Origin: Loripinus fragilis
Taxonomy: Eukaryota > Mollusca > Bivalvia > Lucinida > Lucinidae
Reading direction: 5' to 3'
Assembly: GCA_964019695.1 (NCBI GenBank)
Contig: OZ026516.1
Coordinates: 101,308,368-101,372,367, forward strand
DNA length: 64,000 bases
Shown: positions 20,847-32,320 of the stretch, piece after piece
How the letters are laid out: each line of letters opens with the position of its first letter
Numbering within the stretch: position 1 is the first letter of the stretch
Notes under the pieces: model-generated
The model's database searches: none
Seen by the model: the letters and a program-made list of their open reading frames with translations, nothing else
Told to the model about the DNA's origin: nothing
Position numbers and translations under genes: made by a program

Positions 20847-21770
20847 TAGGGATGTAACAATATATCGGGCTATCGATGTATTGCAATAGTTATCGATATA
20901 TTGAAATTGTAACCTAGGCAATGTTACTACAATGATGGGAAAGTGGCAATGCCAATAGTATTGGCAATAGTCTTTTCACTATCGCAATAGTTTCAAGACA
21001 TAAGGATTTTCACTTTAAAATTGCTTGATTAGGCACAAAAAGAGAGTTAAATGGTAATAGGGTGTATATGATGTTGCAATCCCAAATTCAGCAAAATAAG
21101 TAGGAGTTTGACAACATTACATTCTGAAATATTTCTGTTGTTTCCATACGAAAATTGGTAGTGTGTTAATTTGATTTGATTATAATCATAGTGTGTTAAT
21201 TTGATTTGATTGTTTCTCCATGATGATATATTATATAGTTAGGAAGCCTCCATGCAAGCTTAACATTTTTTATGCATCATCAACAACAAAATTTAGCACG
21301 AAGATTTGGTACCAGTAAAATGCATTTAAGCCCCCCAGTGGCGTAGGCTGCTGTCCGTTCTAAGGGGGTGGTTCTGTTGTTGTTGATTTGTTGTTGATTC
21401 TGTAATTGTTCTATGATTTGTTATGCGTTACTTTATTTCCATTCTAGTTTTGCAATCATCTTGATGGGGAAGAGATAGCTGGTTGCTTTGCTTATATAGT
21501 TTGTCTATAGTTTGGTGTCTGGTGATTATTGTGCAGTGCTGTGTGTTTGTCTGTAGTTTGTGATTGTTGTATTTCCTGATCATACTCACTATTTTTGGTA
21601 CCCATATGTGCAGAAAAGTCCTACCATGTTCTTAATTTTCTCCTTCAAACAAGCATATTAACAATAGTATTGCAATGGTAATCCACAATAGTAATAGTAT
21701 CGCAATGGTACTTCCTGCAATGTCATGCAATACTATCGCAATAGTCATTTTTGGCCACAACAGTACGAGA
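20847..21770 (+). mobile_element. hAT-like element (TAGGGATGTAACAATA end), damaged right end
   Basis: Starts TAGGGATGTAACAATATATC and carries many CGCAATAGT/GCAATACTATCG motifs near both ends. It is the uninterrupted relative of the element at 44367-48316: here GTGGCAATGCCAATAGTATT is continuous where the other copy contains a LINE. The right end lacks the CACCCCTA tip. The inside has no transposase. Confidence 0.6.
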
Positions 21771-22630
21771 CAAATTTGTAAAACAAATCCATTATCTGAT
21801 ATTTCAATTTGATTATTTTGTATTTAATAATAATGATAAATATCACTCAGCATTATCTTGTCAATGACATTGGTCTTGTCCTAAAAGGAGCTCAGTGGCA
21901 CAGTGGTTAGCGGGTTGGACTTCTTTTCCAGCAACACAAACCCGGCTCAGGACTGGAGTCAGGGGACTGAGTTTCCAACTAACTAATCCGAGCCTTCTCT
22001 GATGTTTAAGTGGCTTTTTCCATATTTTGATATTTGCCACTAACATCAGAGTAACTCCTAGCTAGCTATTACAAAAATCCAGAATTTTCTTCACCTATCA
22101 AAAATTGGGTATTTTTACCAAAATTATTGACAGATGTCAATAACGTATTCATTAGATAATTGCTTAAAATGATAAAACTAAAGTGAAACATAAAACTTGT
22201 TTCCCTTTTTAAGTGATTAATGGGAAATGATGGGTAATGAATATAGCTTAATCACCAACTATATGTGTACAGAGGGTAGGCTACAAAAGGTGTGGATAAA
22301 ATCCATCTTTGTAAGATTTAAATAAAAAATATCATTTTATTTTAGAGATAAATCATAACTGACCCTATTTTAACTTTTTATGTCACAGATCTTTCATTCA
22401 ATTATCATATTTTTCATTGATAGTGCCCAGCCACGACTGGCTGGGAGAATTCTGGATTTTCGATAGTTAATTAAGTTGCTCTGATGGTAGTGGCAAATAT
22501 CAAAATAAAGAAAAGCCACTAAAATGTCAGAGAAAACTCGGACTACCAAGTACCAACTAACATGAATTTCAGTGCTGGTTGATTTCATCATTGGGTACCG
22601 TTTCCAGCAGAACTTACGCCTAGAATGGGT
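21771..22630. other. Repeat-derived stretch with a tRNA-like head and an inverted repeat
   Basis: At 21883-21945, GGAGCTCAGTGGCACAGTGG looks like a SINE A box. A stem spans 22000-22550 (TTTTGATATTTGCCACTA versus TAGTGGCAAATATCAAAA). No gene is supported. Confidence 0.4.
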
Positions 22631-22639
22631 GTTGGGGTA

Positions 22640-23972
22640 TATAAGTATCTATCTATCTATCTTCATATTCTGCCATACGCCCTTGCGGACATTTTAGGCA
22701 GTTACGCGCTGTCTAGCAATGTTAGTAGAAAAAGAAAAAGAATAAAAGCATGATAGTTAAGGGGAATAAAAGATGATAGGTTAAAAACAGTGAAGATGAG
22801 ATTAAAATCAGGTTAAAAACAACAGTGTCAGGATCTAGGGTTTTGAGTGTTAAAGTTTGCTCACAGCGACCTTGAAGGCTTCAAGGTCTTGCAAACTAAC
22901 AACAGCCTCTGGCAGGGCATTCCACTGGACTATAGCCAGTGGAAAGAATGAATACTTATAATAGTTTCTGTTTGTATGGATCTGACGAAATGTCATTGAG
23001 TGACAGTAACGGGACACTCTATGTGTAGGCTGGACGTAATCTGGGAGGGGTACTGCCACAATTCCCTGGACCATCTTGTAGAAGAGACAAAAGCAGGCAT
23101 CTGCCGGTCTTTGCTCAAGGGTTCTCCAACTGAGTTGGTCAAGCATAGATGTATAACACTTGACCTGTAATCATAATTACTGGTCGTCCAGCATGCGGCC
23201 CTTCTTTGATTTTTTTCAAGCTGGAGTGTTTTTCCTTAGTGTAAGGATCCCAAATAGGGGCCGCATACTCCAGCTGAGGTCATACAAGCGTGTTATAGGC
23301 GGTTTCTCTCACTTTTTGGTTTTTTGATTTAATATTTCTCCGAATGTATCCCAAAGTTCTATTTGCATTTCCAGTAATTCGGTCAATGTGGGAGTTCCAA
23401 GATAGGCCACTGGAGATGTCAACCCCCAAGTACTTAGCGCTTGTGACAACTTCCAGGATCTGACCATGTAAAGTATACACTGTGTTGATTGCTTTCCTCG
23501 CCGTTGTCACCCGCACCACCTGGCACTTAGAGGGGTTGAATTCCATGTCCCACTGGGACTCCCACAATGATATTTTATCCAGGTCGTTTTGTAGCACTGT
23601 GCCGTCATCCAAGCGTCCAATTGTTAGGTACACTGCCGTGTCATCGGCAAAGAGTCGTACTTGCGATGACAGCTTTTCTGGGAGGTTGTTTATGAAAACA
23701 AGAAATAGGATAGGTCCCAAGACTGAGCCCTGAGGTACCCCAGAGCTCACTGGAACCGATCCCGACTCCTCACCTTCAATAACGACCGTCTGAGACCTGT
23801 TACCTAGGAAGGCTTGGATCCAGGATAGTGCATTACCTCTGATCCCATACTGGTGGAGCTTCCAGATGAGCTTTGAGTGGTTAACTTTGTCAAAGGCCTT
23901 AAAGAAGTCCAGCAGTATCAGATCAGTTTGTTTGCCTACACTTGTATTTCTTGTAAGGTCCTCGAACAACAT
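22640..23972 (-). pseudogene. LINE (Jockey/CR1-like) reverse transcriptase, 3' part
   Basis: Minus-strand RT motifs in order: LDFFKAFDKVNHSKL (motif A), SGVPQGSVLGPILFLVFINN (motif B), VRLFADDTAVYL (motif C, F-ADD). The C-terminal end is KYSFFPLAIVQWNALPEAVV. Breaks: a TGA where an Arg codon is expected just before PQLEYAA (about 23280), and a frameshift near 23200. The 3' end carries a (GATA)n-type tail at about 22640-22655. The missing N-terminal part lies at 28099-28285, so the copy was split by later insertions. Confidence 0.85.
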
Positions 23973-25309
23973 AGTAAGCTCTCAGACTTCCAACATGGCT
24001 TCAGAAAGAACAGATCATGTGAGTCACAGCTCATCATCACTATCAACGACCTTGCCAGAGGACTAGACAACTCCCAGCAGATTGATGGCATACTACTGGA
24101 CTTTTCGAAGGCTTTCGACAAGGTTCCCCACCGCCGACTAGCAGCCAAGCTCCACCACTATGGTGTGCGAGGGAAGACCCTATCCTGGATACAGAGCTTC
24201 TTAGCGGGCAGGACCCAACAAGTCACCCTTGAAGGTCAAGCATCCTCCACGTCGCCAGTAGCCTCGGGAGTGCCTCAAGGTACAGTCCTCGGTCCTCTGT
24301 TGTTTCTAGTCTACATTAATGACCTTCCGTCCAGAGTCAAAGCGACACCACGTTTGTTTGCAGATGATTGCTTCTTATATCGCATCATCAAGTCACCTGC
24401 GGATGCACAGTCACTTCAAGAGGATCTAGATGCTCTACAGCAATGGGAGAAGGACTGGCTCATGTCATTCAACCCAGACAAATGCGAAGTAATTAGGATC
24501 ACTAAAAAGAGGAAGCCTATTGATGCCAACTACACCATCCATGGCAAAGAACTTGAACACACCAAGAATGCAAAGTACCTGGGAGTCCTGATCAGTGACA
24601 CATTGTCTTGGAATGCACATGTTGATACAGTTACCAAGAAGGCAAACAATACCACTGCCTTTCTTCGCAGAAACTTGTCCAACTGTCCTCAACACATCAA
24701 GGACACCTGCTACAAGACATTCATTAGGCCCCAACTGGAATATGCAGCAACTGTTTGGGACCCACACACGGACATCAACATAGCTAAGCTGGAAGGAGCT
24801 CAACGTCGCGCTGCTAGATTCGTCAGGAATGACTACAACTATACAAGTAGCGTCACAGAGATGATGAGAGCCCTTGAATGGGAAAGTCTTCAGCAGCGCC
24901 GACACCAGGCCAAATCAGTTATGATGTACCGAATAGTAAATTCGCTGGTCGACATCCCTCCAAGAGAATACCTTCATCCACAAGGCACAGCAGTAACTAG
25001 AGGTCACCGGTGCAGATTCATGGTCCCCTACAGCAGGACAGACACATTCAGGATGGCATTCTTCCCTTCTGCTATTCGTCTGTGGAACCAGCTTCCAGAG
25101 AGCATTGTAAATGCTTCTTCCCTTGATGTCTTCAAGACTGGGATCGCGGCAGCTCTCTCCCTGTAAGACTGTCGATTGAGATGTTTTTAACCTGCTTTTA
25201 AATTGTAAATATGGACCCTCCTTCACGTGTCTGCAGCTTTTATCACAGTGCGAGGATGCCTCATATTTGGTGATGCACTTTATTGGAAGAAGAAGAAGAA
25301 GAAGAAGAG
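23958..25309 (+). mobile_element. 5'-truncated LINE (Jockey/CR1-like), inserted in another LINE
   Basis: An open frame from about 23964 to 25166 encodes about 400 residues without interruption: QHGFRKNRSCESQLI, LLDFSKAFDKVPHRRL (motif A), SGVPQGTVLGPLLFLVYIND (motif B), RLFADDCFLYR (motif C) and a C-terminal FFPSAIRLWNQLPESIV. The 27 residues upstream of VLEQHSKLSDF are antisense to the other LINE and do not belong. The 3' end has a (GAA)n tail at 25286-25308. Truncation at the 5' end is usual for target-primed insertion. It lacks the endonuclease and cannot move alone. Confidence 0.85.
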
Positions 25310-26315
25310 TACGGTAAATGTTCTAAAATTTCGAACACTCTAAAATTACGAACACCTAAAATTATCGCCGAAAATAATTTTTAAAACATCCTAAAAAATC
25401 GAACACTGACCTTTTTTTGAAAAGTGAATTTCTAAAATTACGAACACAAGTTATTTTCGGCGGAAAATCGTTGTCCGTTTATCTTTTTGTCCCATCATTC
25501 TGTGCTCGGGTTACTTTTAACGTACAGTGCGTGAGCGGTAGCGACATTTGGAAGGTTCCATTCCACTTAAATGGGTACTCTGGCACGTGACATTCTTTTT
25601 GCAAGACTATACTTTTTGTCTGCTAATTGTGCGATACATGCTTTCAGATAAGATCAAAGGCAAGAGCGCATTAAAAGCACGGACTTTCCTACATGTAGTA
25701 CGTGACAAAGTTCATGCATGTTATTGGTATCGGCTGTCTATGCATCCATCAACGGAAAACAGTGCAGGCTACCTGCAGCGTGTTCAAATATTTTTAAAAC
25801 CCTTCATTGGCGAAATTTTTACCTATAAGAAGCATCCGATCCATCGGAATTCTTTAGCAATGGTCATTAATATGCATTTCCTTTGTCAGTATATTGTCAC
25901 AGAAATAAAACAGACATGCCTCGGGCAAGGATTAGGAGTTAAAATTACCGCGAGAAAACGCACATCTAAGGTGAAGAACTTAGGTCATACCAGTGACCTA
26001 TATATATAGGTCATACGCTGCCTGGTCGTCAAAATTGAGCATTTGCAAGTAACAGTAGATGTTGTTACTTTAAAAAAGCCATGCAAACCACAGCGTTAAA
26101 CAACTGAGTAAATTTACTTAGTAAGTTTGCTAATACAAACTTATATACAAACGGGCCTTTTTTCCAAGTTGTGGTTTGAGTCGTGAGACACAAAATTAAT
26201 GACCCATTCAACATAAGACATTCCCGAGCCATCAATGCTGTATTGAAAATGCACACTTGCGCAGGCTCGTCTGAGTCTTTGTCGCACGTTGTATGTACCA
26301 AAATATCGTGAAATT

Positions 26316-26885
26316 ACATGTGCGGATCCAGGTCCGGACCCCAACACTGAAAAATCACAAAAATATAGGGTTTTCTACCAATACAGGTCCGGATCCCCTG
26401 AAAAATCGCAGCTGCTAAGCCAGCATTCAATGTTGGGCATTCATCGGCATGCCAGCGAAACGCCTTTAGTGGCGTTTCGCTGGCGGGCCGATGATGGCCC
26501 GCTTAAAGTCGGACATGGATCCTCCCTCCCCCTATCAACTTGAAAAACAAACGTTGTCAAAGTTGGATCCCCTTTGGCAAAACTTTCTGGATCCGCGCAT
26601 GAATTATGTCCGTCGACAGTTTAATTTCAATCGAGCCGGTTCACACGCACTGCATGCATGCGCTGTTCCAGAACATTAAGTCAGAGGGGGTAGTGATAGA
26701 GGACCGAAATGCCACTAAAAATGGACCACCATTGTCGATAATGGACCATCATTGAATGCTGGCTTGGTAGCTTTGTGATTTTTAGGGGATCCGGATCAGT
26801 ATTGCTAGGAAACCCTATATTTTTTTGTGATTTTTCAGGGGGGGCCCGGACCCCCCCTGTCCCCCCCTCTGGATCCGCCCATGGC
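26316..26885. mobile_element. Fold-back element (GGATCC ends) nested in the TA element
   Basis: The left arm TGCGGATCCAGGTCCGGACC...AATATAGGGTTTTC pairs with a right arm GGAAACCCTATATTTTTTTG...GGATCCGCC. A CATG lies on both flanks. At 26452-26490 an inner hairpin AGCGAAACGCC...GGCGTTTCGCT lies next to GGGCCGATGATGGCCC. Confidence 0.6.
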
Positions 26886-27331
26886 ATGCATCTGAAAGAA
26901 GGTACTTGTCTGAAATGTTCCTTTCAGCGGACGCAAAGTCGGACTAGATTATAACTCTTGGTATGCATGTTTGTCCCTGATCAGGCACGTCGGACGATCT
27001 TCAAGACCCAAACTGTTTGCAAACTTTGATAGCAGGTCGTAAAAGTAGAGAGAGAGAGACTGCACGGTGTTTGCGCACGAATCTTTTGTTTTGGCTTGGT
27101 TTCTTAGAATATCGAAACGCAATGTTTAGGTCAGTCAATCTATCTTGTTTTACAACTGCTTCCGATGAGGACCCAAACTTATCGTGCGCATCGGCTTTTG
27201 TACGGCAAAGTCGGACATTCCACAGTATTATCGCTCTGTGTACTTTATCACATGCACACGTTTTTAAATTGACGAAACATTCTATCCTGAATACCCTTCG
27301 GGTCTGATCTGGATCCAAACCGTGTTTGCAA

Positions 27332-27332
<1 letters not shown>

Positions 27333-27367
<35 letters not shown>

Positions 27368-27399
27368 GCAGGCACGTCAAAGTAAACATTGCATCGACA

Positions 27400-27443
<44 letters not shown>
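27333..27443. repeat. (GA)n microsatellites
   Basis: Two runs, about 27335-27361 and 27401-27443, separated by 40 bp. They create the Arg/Glu and Ser/Leu dipeptide open frames on both strands, which are not genes. Confidence 0.9.
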
Positions 27444-27452
<9 letters not shown>

Positions 27453-28098
27453 TCTTTTTGAATTTCGTCAGTTTTTTTTTTACTCTGGAAACTCGTCTAC
27501 GTATTTCAAAGTTTTGTGTCGATCTTTGCAAAAAAATCTGATCGTACGAGATGTCTAGCGGTATCAATTCTTGAGTACAATCTCGGACCCAAAATTACTG
27601 GGTCCGTGGTACAATCTTAGCTGGAATTCGAAGTCGGCAGAGCGAGCGAAAGCGTGGAAGAACGAAATAGTGTAGAGATTCATCGGTTGTCCGAGACGAG
27701 TGAACATAGGAGACCCGGCTTATCGAATATTTTAAATCAGTGGACTTTTATGACCTGTAAGTAAATTGAGTGACATAATATGCACGTGCCTGGCTTTCGA
27801 CTTAGCGAATACCGCACGCGCTGGACATTTTACTGACTCATTCCGCATGAATTTAGCGGCGGTTTTAATAAGATTAAAGAAAAGAAAAAAAGAGGAGATG
27901 GCACAGAATCATATCGCCGTGTTTTCACCACGTTTCTACCACATTTTGACATGCATATATACTGTTTTTGCTCATGATAAAGCCCACATTCTAAAATTAC
28001 GAACACTAGCATTTTTTCACAAACGTAATTTCTAAAATTACGAACAACAGAAAAAATAATTATTTTTTAGTGTTCGTAATTTTAGAACATTTACCGTA

Positions 28099-28285
28099 TC
28101 ACATGACCTTTTTTCTCTGAAGCCGTGTTGAAGATCATACAACAGGTCATGCTTGTCAAAGTGCTTTACCAGATGTGATGCCATTATATGTCCAAGGACT
28201 TTGCAGAGAATACAGGTGAGGGAGATCGGTTTGTAATTTGCAGCCGATGTTTTATCTGTCGTGGGCACTTCAAGGGCCACTGCAT
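28099..28285 (-). pseudogene. N-terminal RT fragment of the split minus-strand LINE
   Basis: Encodes ANYKPISLTCILCKVLGHIM and LYDLQHGFREKRSCD, the region that precedes the VMLFEDL-type start at 23972. The last codons (TGT GAT A) abut the TA of the TIR element. ACT resumes as AG on the far side (25308-25309), which shows that the two fragments were once one copy. The upstream edge at about 28285 is the 5' truncation. Confidence 0.8.
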
Positions 28286-28371
28286 TTTAGAAAAGTTAAT
28301 GCTTGCTAATATTGTGAAACTCAAATGTTAATAAATTCATCTAGATCAACTTATTTAGGAGCACCCTCGCA

Positions 28372-28620
28372 TTATATCTCGCATATTCTGATTACGAAAT
28401 AGATATTAAACGAAACCAACATTTTTAACAACGCAATCGCAAAATAACAAAAACAGAAAACATGAAACAAAACTTCATACAAACCAGCACGTGTATATTT
28501 GTTTACTAAATTATCTCCCTTGCCCATTTGCTCACTGGCATTCAGGCGCTGTAACCAACAAGGAAGTAGCTTTGTAGCACGAGGTTTGTGGCGCTGAACA
28601 AAGTCTGTGTAATACCCCAT
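28372..28620 (-). other. Possible small protein or exon, 82 codons, unrecognised
   Basis: ATG at 28620. The N-terminus is basic and ordinary (MGYYTDFVQRHKPRATKLLP), with GKGDNLVNKYTRAGLYEV in the middle and a hydrophobic segment (VFCFCYFAIALLKMLV) near the end. The composition is more protein-like than the surroundings, and a membrane segment is plausible. There is no matching family I can name and no visible promoter. It could be a small membrane protein, an exon, or chance. Confidence 0.25.
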
Positions 28621-28956
28621 GGTAAGAGCGTTGCGTTAATTTACGAGACGAATTCATGAATCTGCTATGATTTTAGTTCTTTTTTACATTTTTTTGTCAA
28701 CAGCCAAAAAGGAAAAATATGCTCATCCGGTTAATTAGGGCGCTTGCAAATACAAGTATTAGCTTCTCAAAAATTTATCCCTAACGTCCGATTTCAAGGT
28801 AAAGTAGACTGGTTATTTGACAGTTTTTAACCTATAAACTCCATACAAATTAAGATGAACCTTTACTTAAATGTGTGAACTTTTACCTATAATTACAACC
28901 CGAAGCTGAGGCTACAGTAATTCATCCAGAAAATGCTGTTTTTGAGTGATTCTTCT

Positions 28957-29133
28957 TTGTTTGTTTGATTTGATTCTTTACGTCCCATCAACAATCTTTC
29001 AGCTATATAGGGTCTGGTGTTCCTGGGTTGAACCAGTACTAGGCTAGGATAAATGTGTCTTGCTCAAGGACCACAACACAGTGACGCCGGTGAGGCTCAA
29101 ACCCGCGGCCCCTCTCTCCCGAGTCAAGCACTT
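28957..29133 (-). mobile_element. tRNA-derived SINE, family A, head replaced
   Basis: The 3' part (GATGGGACGTAAAGAATCAA) and core TCCTTGAGCAAGACAC are intact. The tRNA head is cut at about 29133, where CCTCCCGGATCATGCGGGAG begins a different repeat. Confidence 0.7.
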
Positions 29134-30880
29134 TCATACATGTGATACCTCCCGGATCATGCGGGAGGCTCCCGAATTTGAACCCGCACTCCCGTGCGAG
29201 CAACGCAATCTCCCGCATTTTGAATTTTGCTATAATGATATTTTTGCAAGCGACCTTTTTTACGGCGATCGGCACACACTTTTAACAGCTGTCGCCAATT
29301 GAACGCTACTGGTAACGGTCAAATAATCATAATATATATGGTGTCATACTGAGCATAAATAAACACAATAATCTCTCAAGTAGGGCACTCGTATGGCACG
29401 CTTATCACCATGACGTATATATTGTAGACATTGAACTTTTTGAAAGATCGCCGTCCGCAAAGAAGAAAAAATACAAGTCTCCCTTTCAAGCTGACTTTCC
29501 ATCAAGCGTAGTGAGAAATGGGACAGAGTGCAATTCGTCCTTCAGCATCACTCACCAGACATTACAGCTCGGACCTAGTATAAATAGTCAGTGGGTCCGA
29601 GATTACAGGCATGAGAAAGGATCCGCGCATGAGACGCAAAACAAAGCCGAAGATTGCTCCTCTCTCCAAAAGAGTGACGCACGCTGATGTGCCTTTCTCT
29701 GCATTCTCAGACATCTAAATCTATCATTTTTTAAACAGAAACCCTTTATTTATAAGGTATTTTTATGATGTGATGACTCACTGAAGTTGATTTTGTCAGA
29801 AAAAAATATCCGTAAAAACCCATGATCTCCGATAAGAAGCATTTTCAAGGTAACTATGCAATGACGTTTTTGAGTTAGCTCCCTTGTTGCAATTATATTT
29901 TAGCAAATTCTTTAATTTCAAGGCGATTATTCACTTATTTTAATATATATTTTCCAAATTTCAAAATTTTTAATTAAAGTATTTTATAATTATATATTCT
30001 ACCGAGGACGACATTGACTGCAAGCTTTTAATCACTATAAAAACTAGCATTTAAATCTTAAGTAAAAAGCTAATATAATTTAAAAATTGGCGTCATATAT
30101 ATTTTCAATTGTTAACAACCAGTTAAATGCTGAAAAAATACCCTACTCAGGGGTTTTACACTGCATGGAGGTGTTCCATGTATGGAAAGGTTGACTACCT
30201 ACCAGATTGGAACCAATAAATATACACTTATGTCTGGTCTTTATCATCCCTGTTTAAACATTACATGTGCAAAACACAATAATAAACACAAGCCTGTATT
30301 ACTTTGGTAAATTTTAGTTATCTAGGTACTGGTAAAACAGTAGTAGTAAACAGGTACTTTGGCAAACAGTGAAGACCCCAAACAGTGGCATTTTCATCAG
30401 TGTCTGCACTATTTATTAAGATATGAAAAATATACATCATTTTAAATAAATTTTGCCTGTCAAAACAACCAAAAGTACAAAATGGACTATTCCATACTTA
30501 TTATATCATTGTGTATAGGATAATCCACCAGAATGAAGGGAGTTAAAGACATCAATAAGTCGTTTAAGTACACCTTTCTGTAACTTCGAAAAATCTCCCT
30601 CATTGAGACCCTGATCTCCCTCATCTCAGTGAACATCAAATCTCCCTCATGGCCATCATCAGGTTATCACATGTATGCACTTTACCACTGAGCCACAGTG
30701 ATTTTTCTTTGTATATTGGGAAGTTAATTTGCTCGATAATTTAGATTGCAGATTTCCAAGATTTCCCAGACCTAGCTGGTAATTTAAAGGGAAAAAATCT
30801 CCTTTCGATGCCTGCGGCTTTCCAGAATAGAACCCTCACTGTCTGTGTCTGTAGCTACTTCAGAATTTTTGTAGCAAATG
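29134..30880. other. Intergenic, dispersed repeats, no gene seen
   Basis: A stem CTCGGACC...GGTCCGAG at 29571-29606 also has a relative at 27582-27605. At 30360-30560 there is a copy of the CAAACAGTG...CATTTTCATCAG repeat. The CTCCCTCAT phrase recurs at 30596-30650. Confidence 0.35.
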
Positions 30881-30884
30881 GCAA

Positions 30885-31760
30885 CAATGGCTAATGACAG
30901 GGTGAGCCCTGCATGCTCCTGTGACTGACGGTCCGTCAATCCTTACATGTGTTTCTCGGCAGCAGTGATAGCTGTGAGTCAAACTTTGCATAGTTTAAAT
31001 ATTATCCAAGCACCCACTTGTGACCTTGTGATTTTGACCTACTTTTCATGCTCCAGCGGCTTGAAGTCAGTCCTTCCATCAACAATTTACATTAAAGTGT
31101 TTTCTCTGCAGCAGTGATAAGTGCATGATTGTGTCAAACCTTTTCCTTAACATACACTTGGAGCACACACTGTGACCTGGTGACCTTGGCCTACTTTTCA
31201 CATTCCAATGACATTAATGTCTGTCCATTAAAGTGTGTTCTTGATCTGCAGTTGTGATAGCTGTGAGTGTCAAACCTTGTAGATTTTTGTCCTTGACATA
31301 CTCTTCCAGCATGCACTGTCTGACTTATTGACCTTGACCTACTTTTCACACTACAGTGACTGATGTAAATCTGTATCACATCCGAGTCACCGTAGACTGA
31401 TGTAAATCTTATAAGATCCATCAACATTTTGTTTTACATTAACCCTTAAAGCGCCAATCACAACTGCAGCAAACGACAAATTTTGCGAAATCTTTCCCAC
31501 TTTTCGAAAAAATAAGGTATGATATTTCATGAGAATCGGCTTCCAGCAGACGATTCTCATGAAATTTCATGCCTTATTTGTTATTTTTGAAAAAGCGGCA
31601 AAATTTGAAATTGTCGTCTGCTGCAGATTATAGGTGGCGCTTTAAGAGTTAAAGTGTGTTTCCCTGCGATAGTGATAGATGCAAGAACCAAATTGTCCTC
31701 ATCATATTCTTCGAGCATTCACTGTAAACCAGTGACTTGACCTGCATGGCTACTGACTGA
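30885..31760. repeat. Diverged tandem repeat, ~140-180 bp units
   Basis: Units carry AAAGTGTGTTC..., CAGTGATAGCTGTGAGT and GACCTTGACCTACTTTTCAC (30905-31080, 31085-31215, 31218-31370, and part at 31650-31760). A TTAA-flanked MITE interrupts the array at 31439-31653. Confidence 0.65.
31439..31653. mobile_element. TTAA-flanked fold-back MITE (AAAGCGCCAATC family)
   Basis: TTAACCCTTAAAGCGCCAAT at the left and GGCGCTTTAAGAGTTAA at the right, so both sides carry TTAA. The central stem is CATGAGAATCGGCTTCCAGC against CAGACGATTCTCATGAAATT. Sibling copies: 48406-48617, 51336-51500 and 53652-53853. 52273-52495 shares only the ends. Confidence 0.75.
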
Positions 31761-31872
31761 GTTCATGGAAGTCAGTTGAAAAATTCTTCAAACACTTGAA
31801 TATGGATATATTGACCCTTGAGTCCACCATTATCTCTGTATCCATTGGTCAGATTCGATGCTTTCTTATGAT

Positions 31873-32180
31873 GAACTCTTTCCATGCTAGCAGGCCTCGA
31901 AAAATCCACTCGTTCGCTCGTATTTACGAGTGCCTCAGGCTGCAGGGCAAGTGAAACTTTGGATGATTTCCAATGTAAATTAACATTTTTTCCATATATG
32001 CCAATATTTTTTGTGATGCAGGGCAAGTGCCTATTTTAAGATATTTCAAGGCCTGGCTAGTGGCCACTTTTTTTTCTGCTGATAATCTGTGCAAACAATT
32101 TCGATCCAGATCAGGACCAATGTTATATTGGTCCGGATCTGGATCTAAAACATTTGACACTCTGATGGTGTTCCATAAAG
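31873..32180. mobile_element. TTAA-class fold-back MITE split by a hAT-like insertion
   Basis: The left edge AACTCTTTCCATGCTAG is separated by 165 bp from TGGCCACTTTTTTTTCTGCT. The core CGATCCAGATCAGGACC pairs with GGTCCGGATCTGGATC. Confidence 0.65.
31891..32055. mobile_element. 165-bp non-autonomous hAT relative
   Basis: Starts CAGGCCTCGAAAAATCCACT and ends ATTTCAAGGCCTG, flanked by GCTAG on both sides (31886-31890 and 32056-32060). The left 40 bp matches the left end of the autonomous hAT at 56893 position by position (CAGG..T..AAAA.TCCACTCG..CGCTCG), and the phrase TGCAGGGCAAGTG matches TGCAGGGCGAGTG at the right end. No coding capacity. It could be mobilised by that transposase. Confidence 0.75.
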
Positions 32181-32320
32181 ATATAGGTAATGATTGCCCT
32201 GTGCCTGAAGAATAGCACAGCAGTGTCAAAATTCTTACCCTATACCCCTGGCTGATTTGGCTGAGTCAAAGGTCAAATCATTAAAGTGTGCAATTCTGAG
32301 TCAATTTTCATAAATATCTA

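Larger units (their letters stand above)
25312..28096. mobile_element. TA-flanked TIR element, 2.8 kb, with iterated CTAAAATTACGAACAC
   Basis: Ends CGGTAAATGTTCTAAAATT and its complement at 28096, flanked by TA (25310-25311 and 28097-28098). A 16-bp motif CTAAAATTACGAACAC recurs near both ends: 25323, 25340, 25391 (diverged), 25432, 27991, 28032 and inverted at 28070. The inside has (GA)n tracts, a fold-back element at 26316-26885, and open frames (25548-26009 and others) that I do not recognise. TA target choice suggests a Tc1/mariner-related mechanism, but no DDE transposase was found. It landed at the junction of two nested LINEs. Confidence 0.75.

Noticed and set aside
23877..23957. N-terminal 27 residues of the plus-strand LINE frame
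   Set aside because: They are antisense to the RT of the minus-strand LINE; the plus LINE begins at about 23958.
24465..25226. Minus-strand frames of 146 and 103 codons
   Set aside because: Antisense shadows of the plus-strand LINE RT.
25548..26009. 153-codon plus frame inside the TA element
   Set aside because: No recognisable domain or motif, and not kept as a gene. It remains possible that it is a degraded transposase or captured exon.
27001..27567. 188-codon minus frame and plus frame at 27322-27558
   Set aside because: Both are driven by (GA)n microsatellites (Ser-Leu and Arg-Glu runs).
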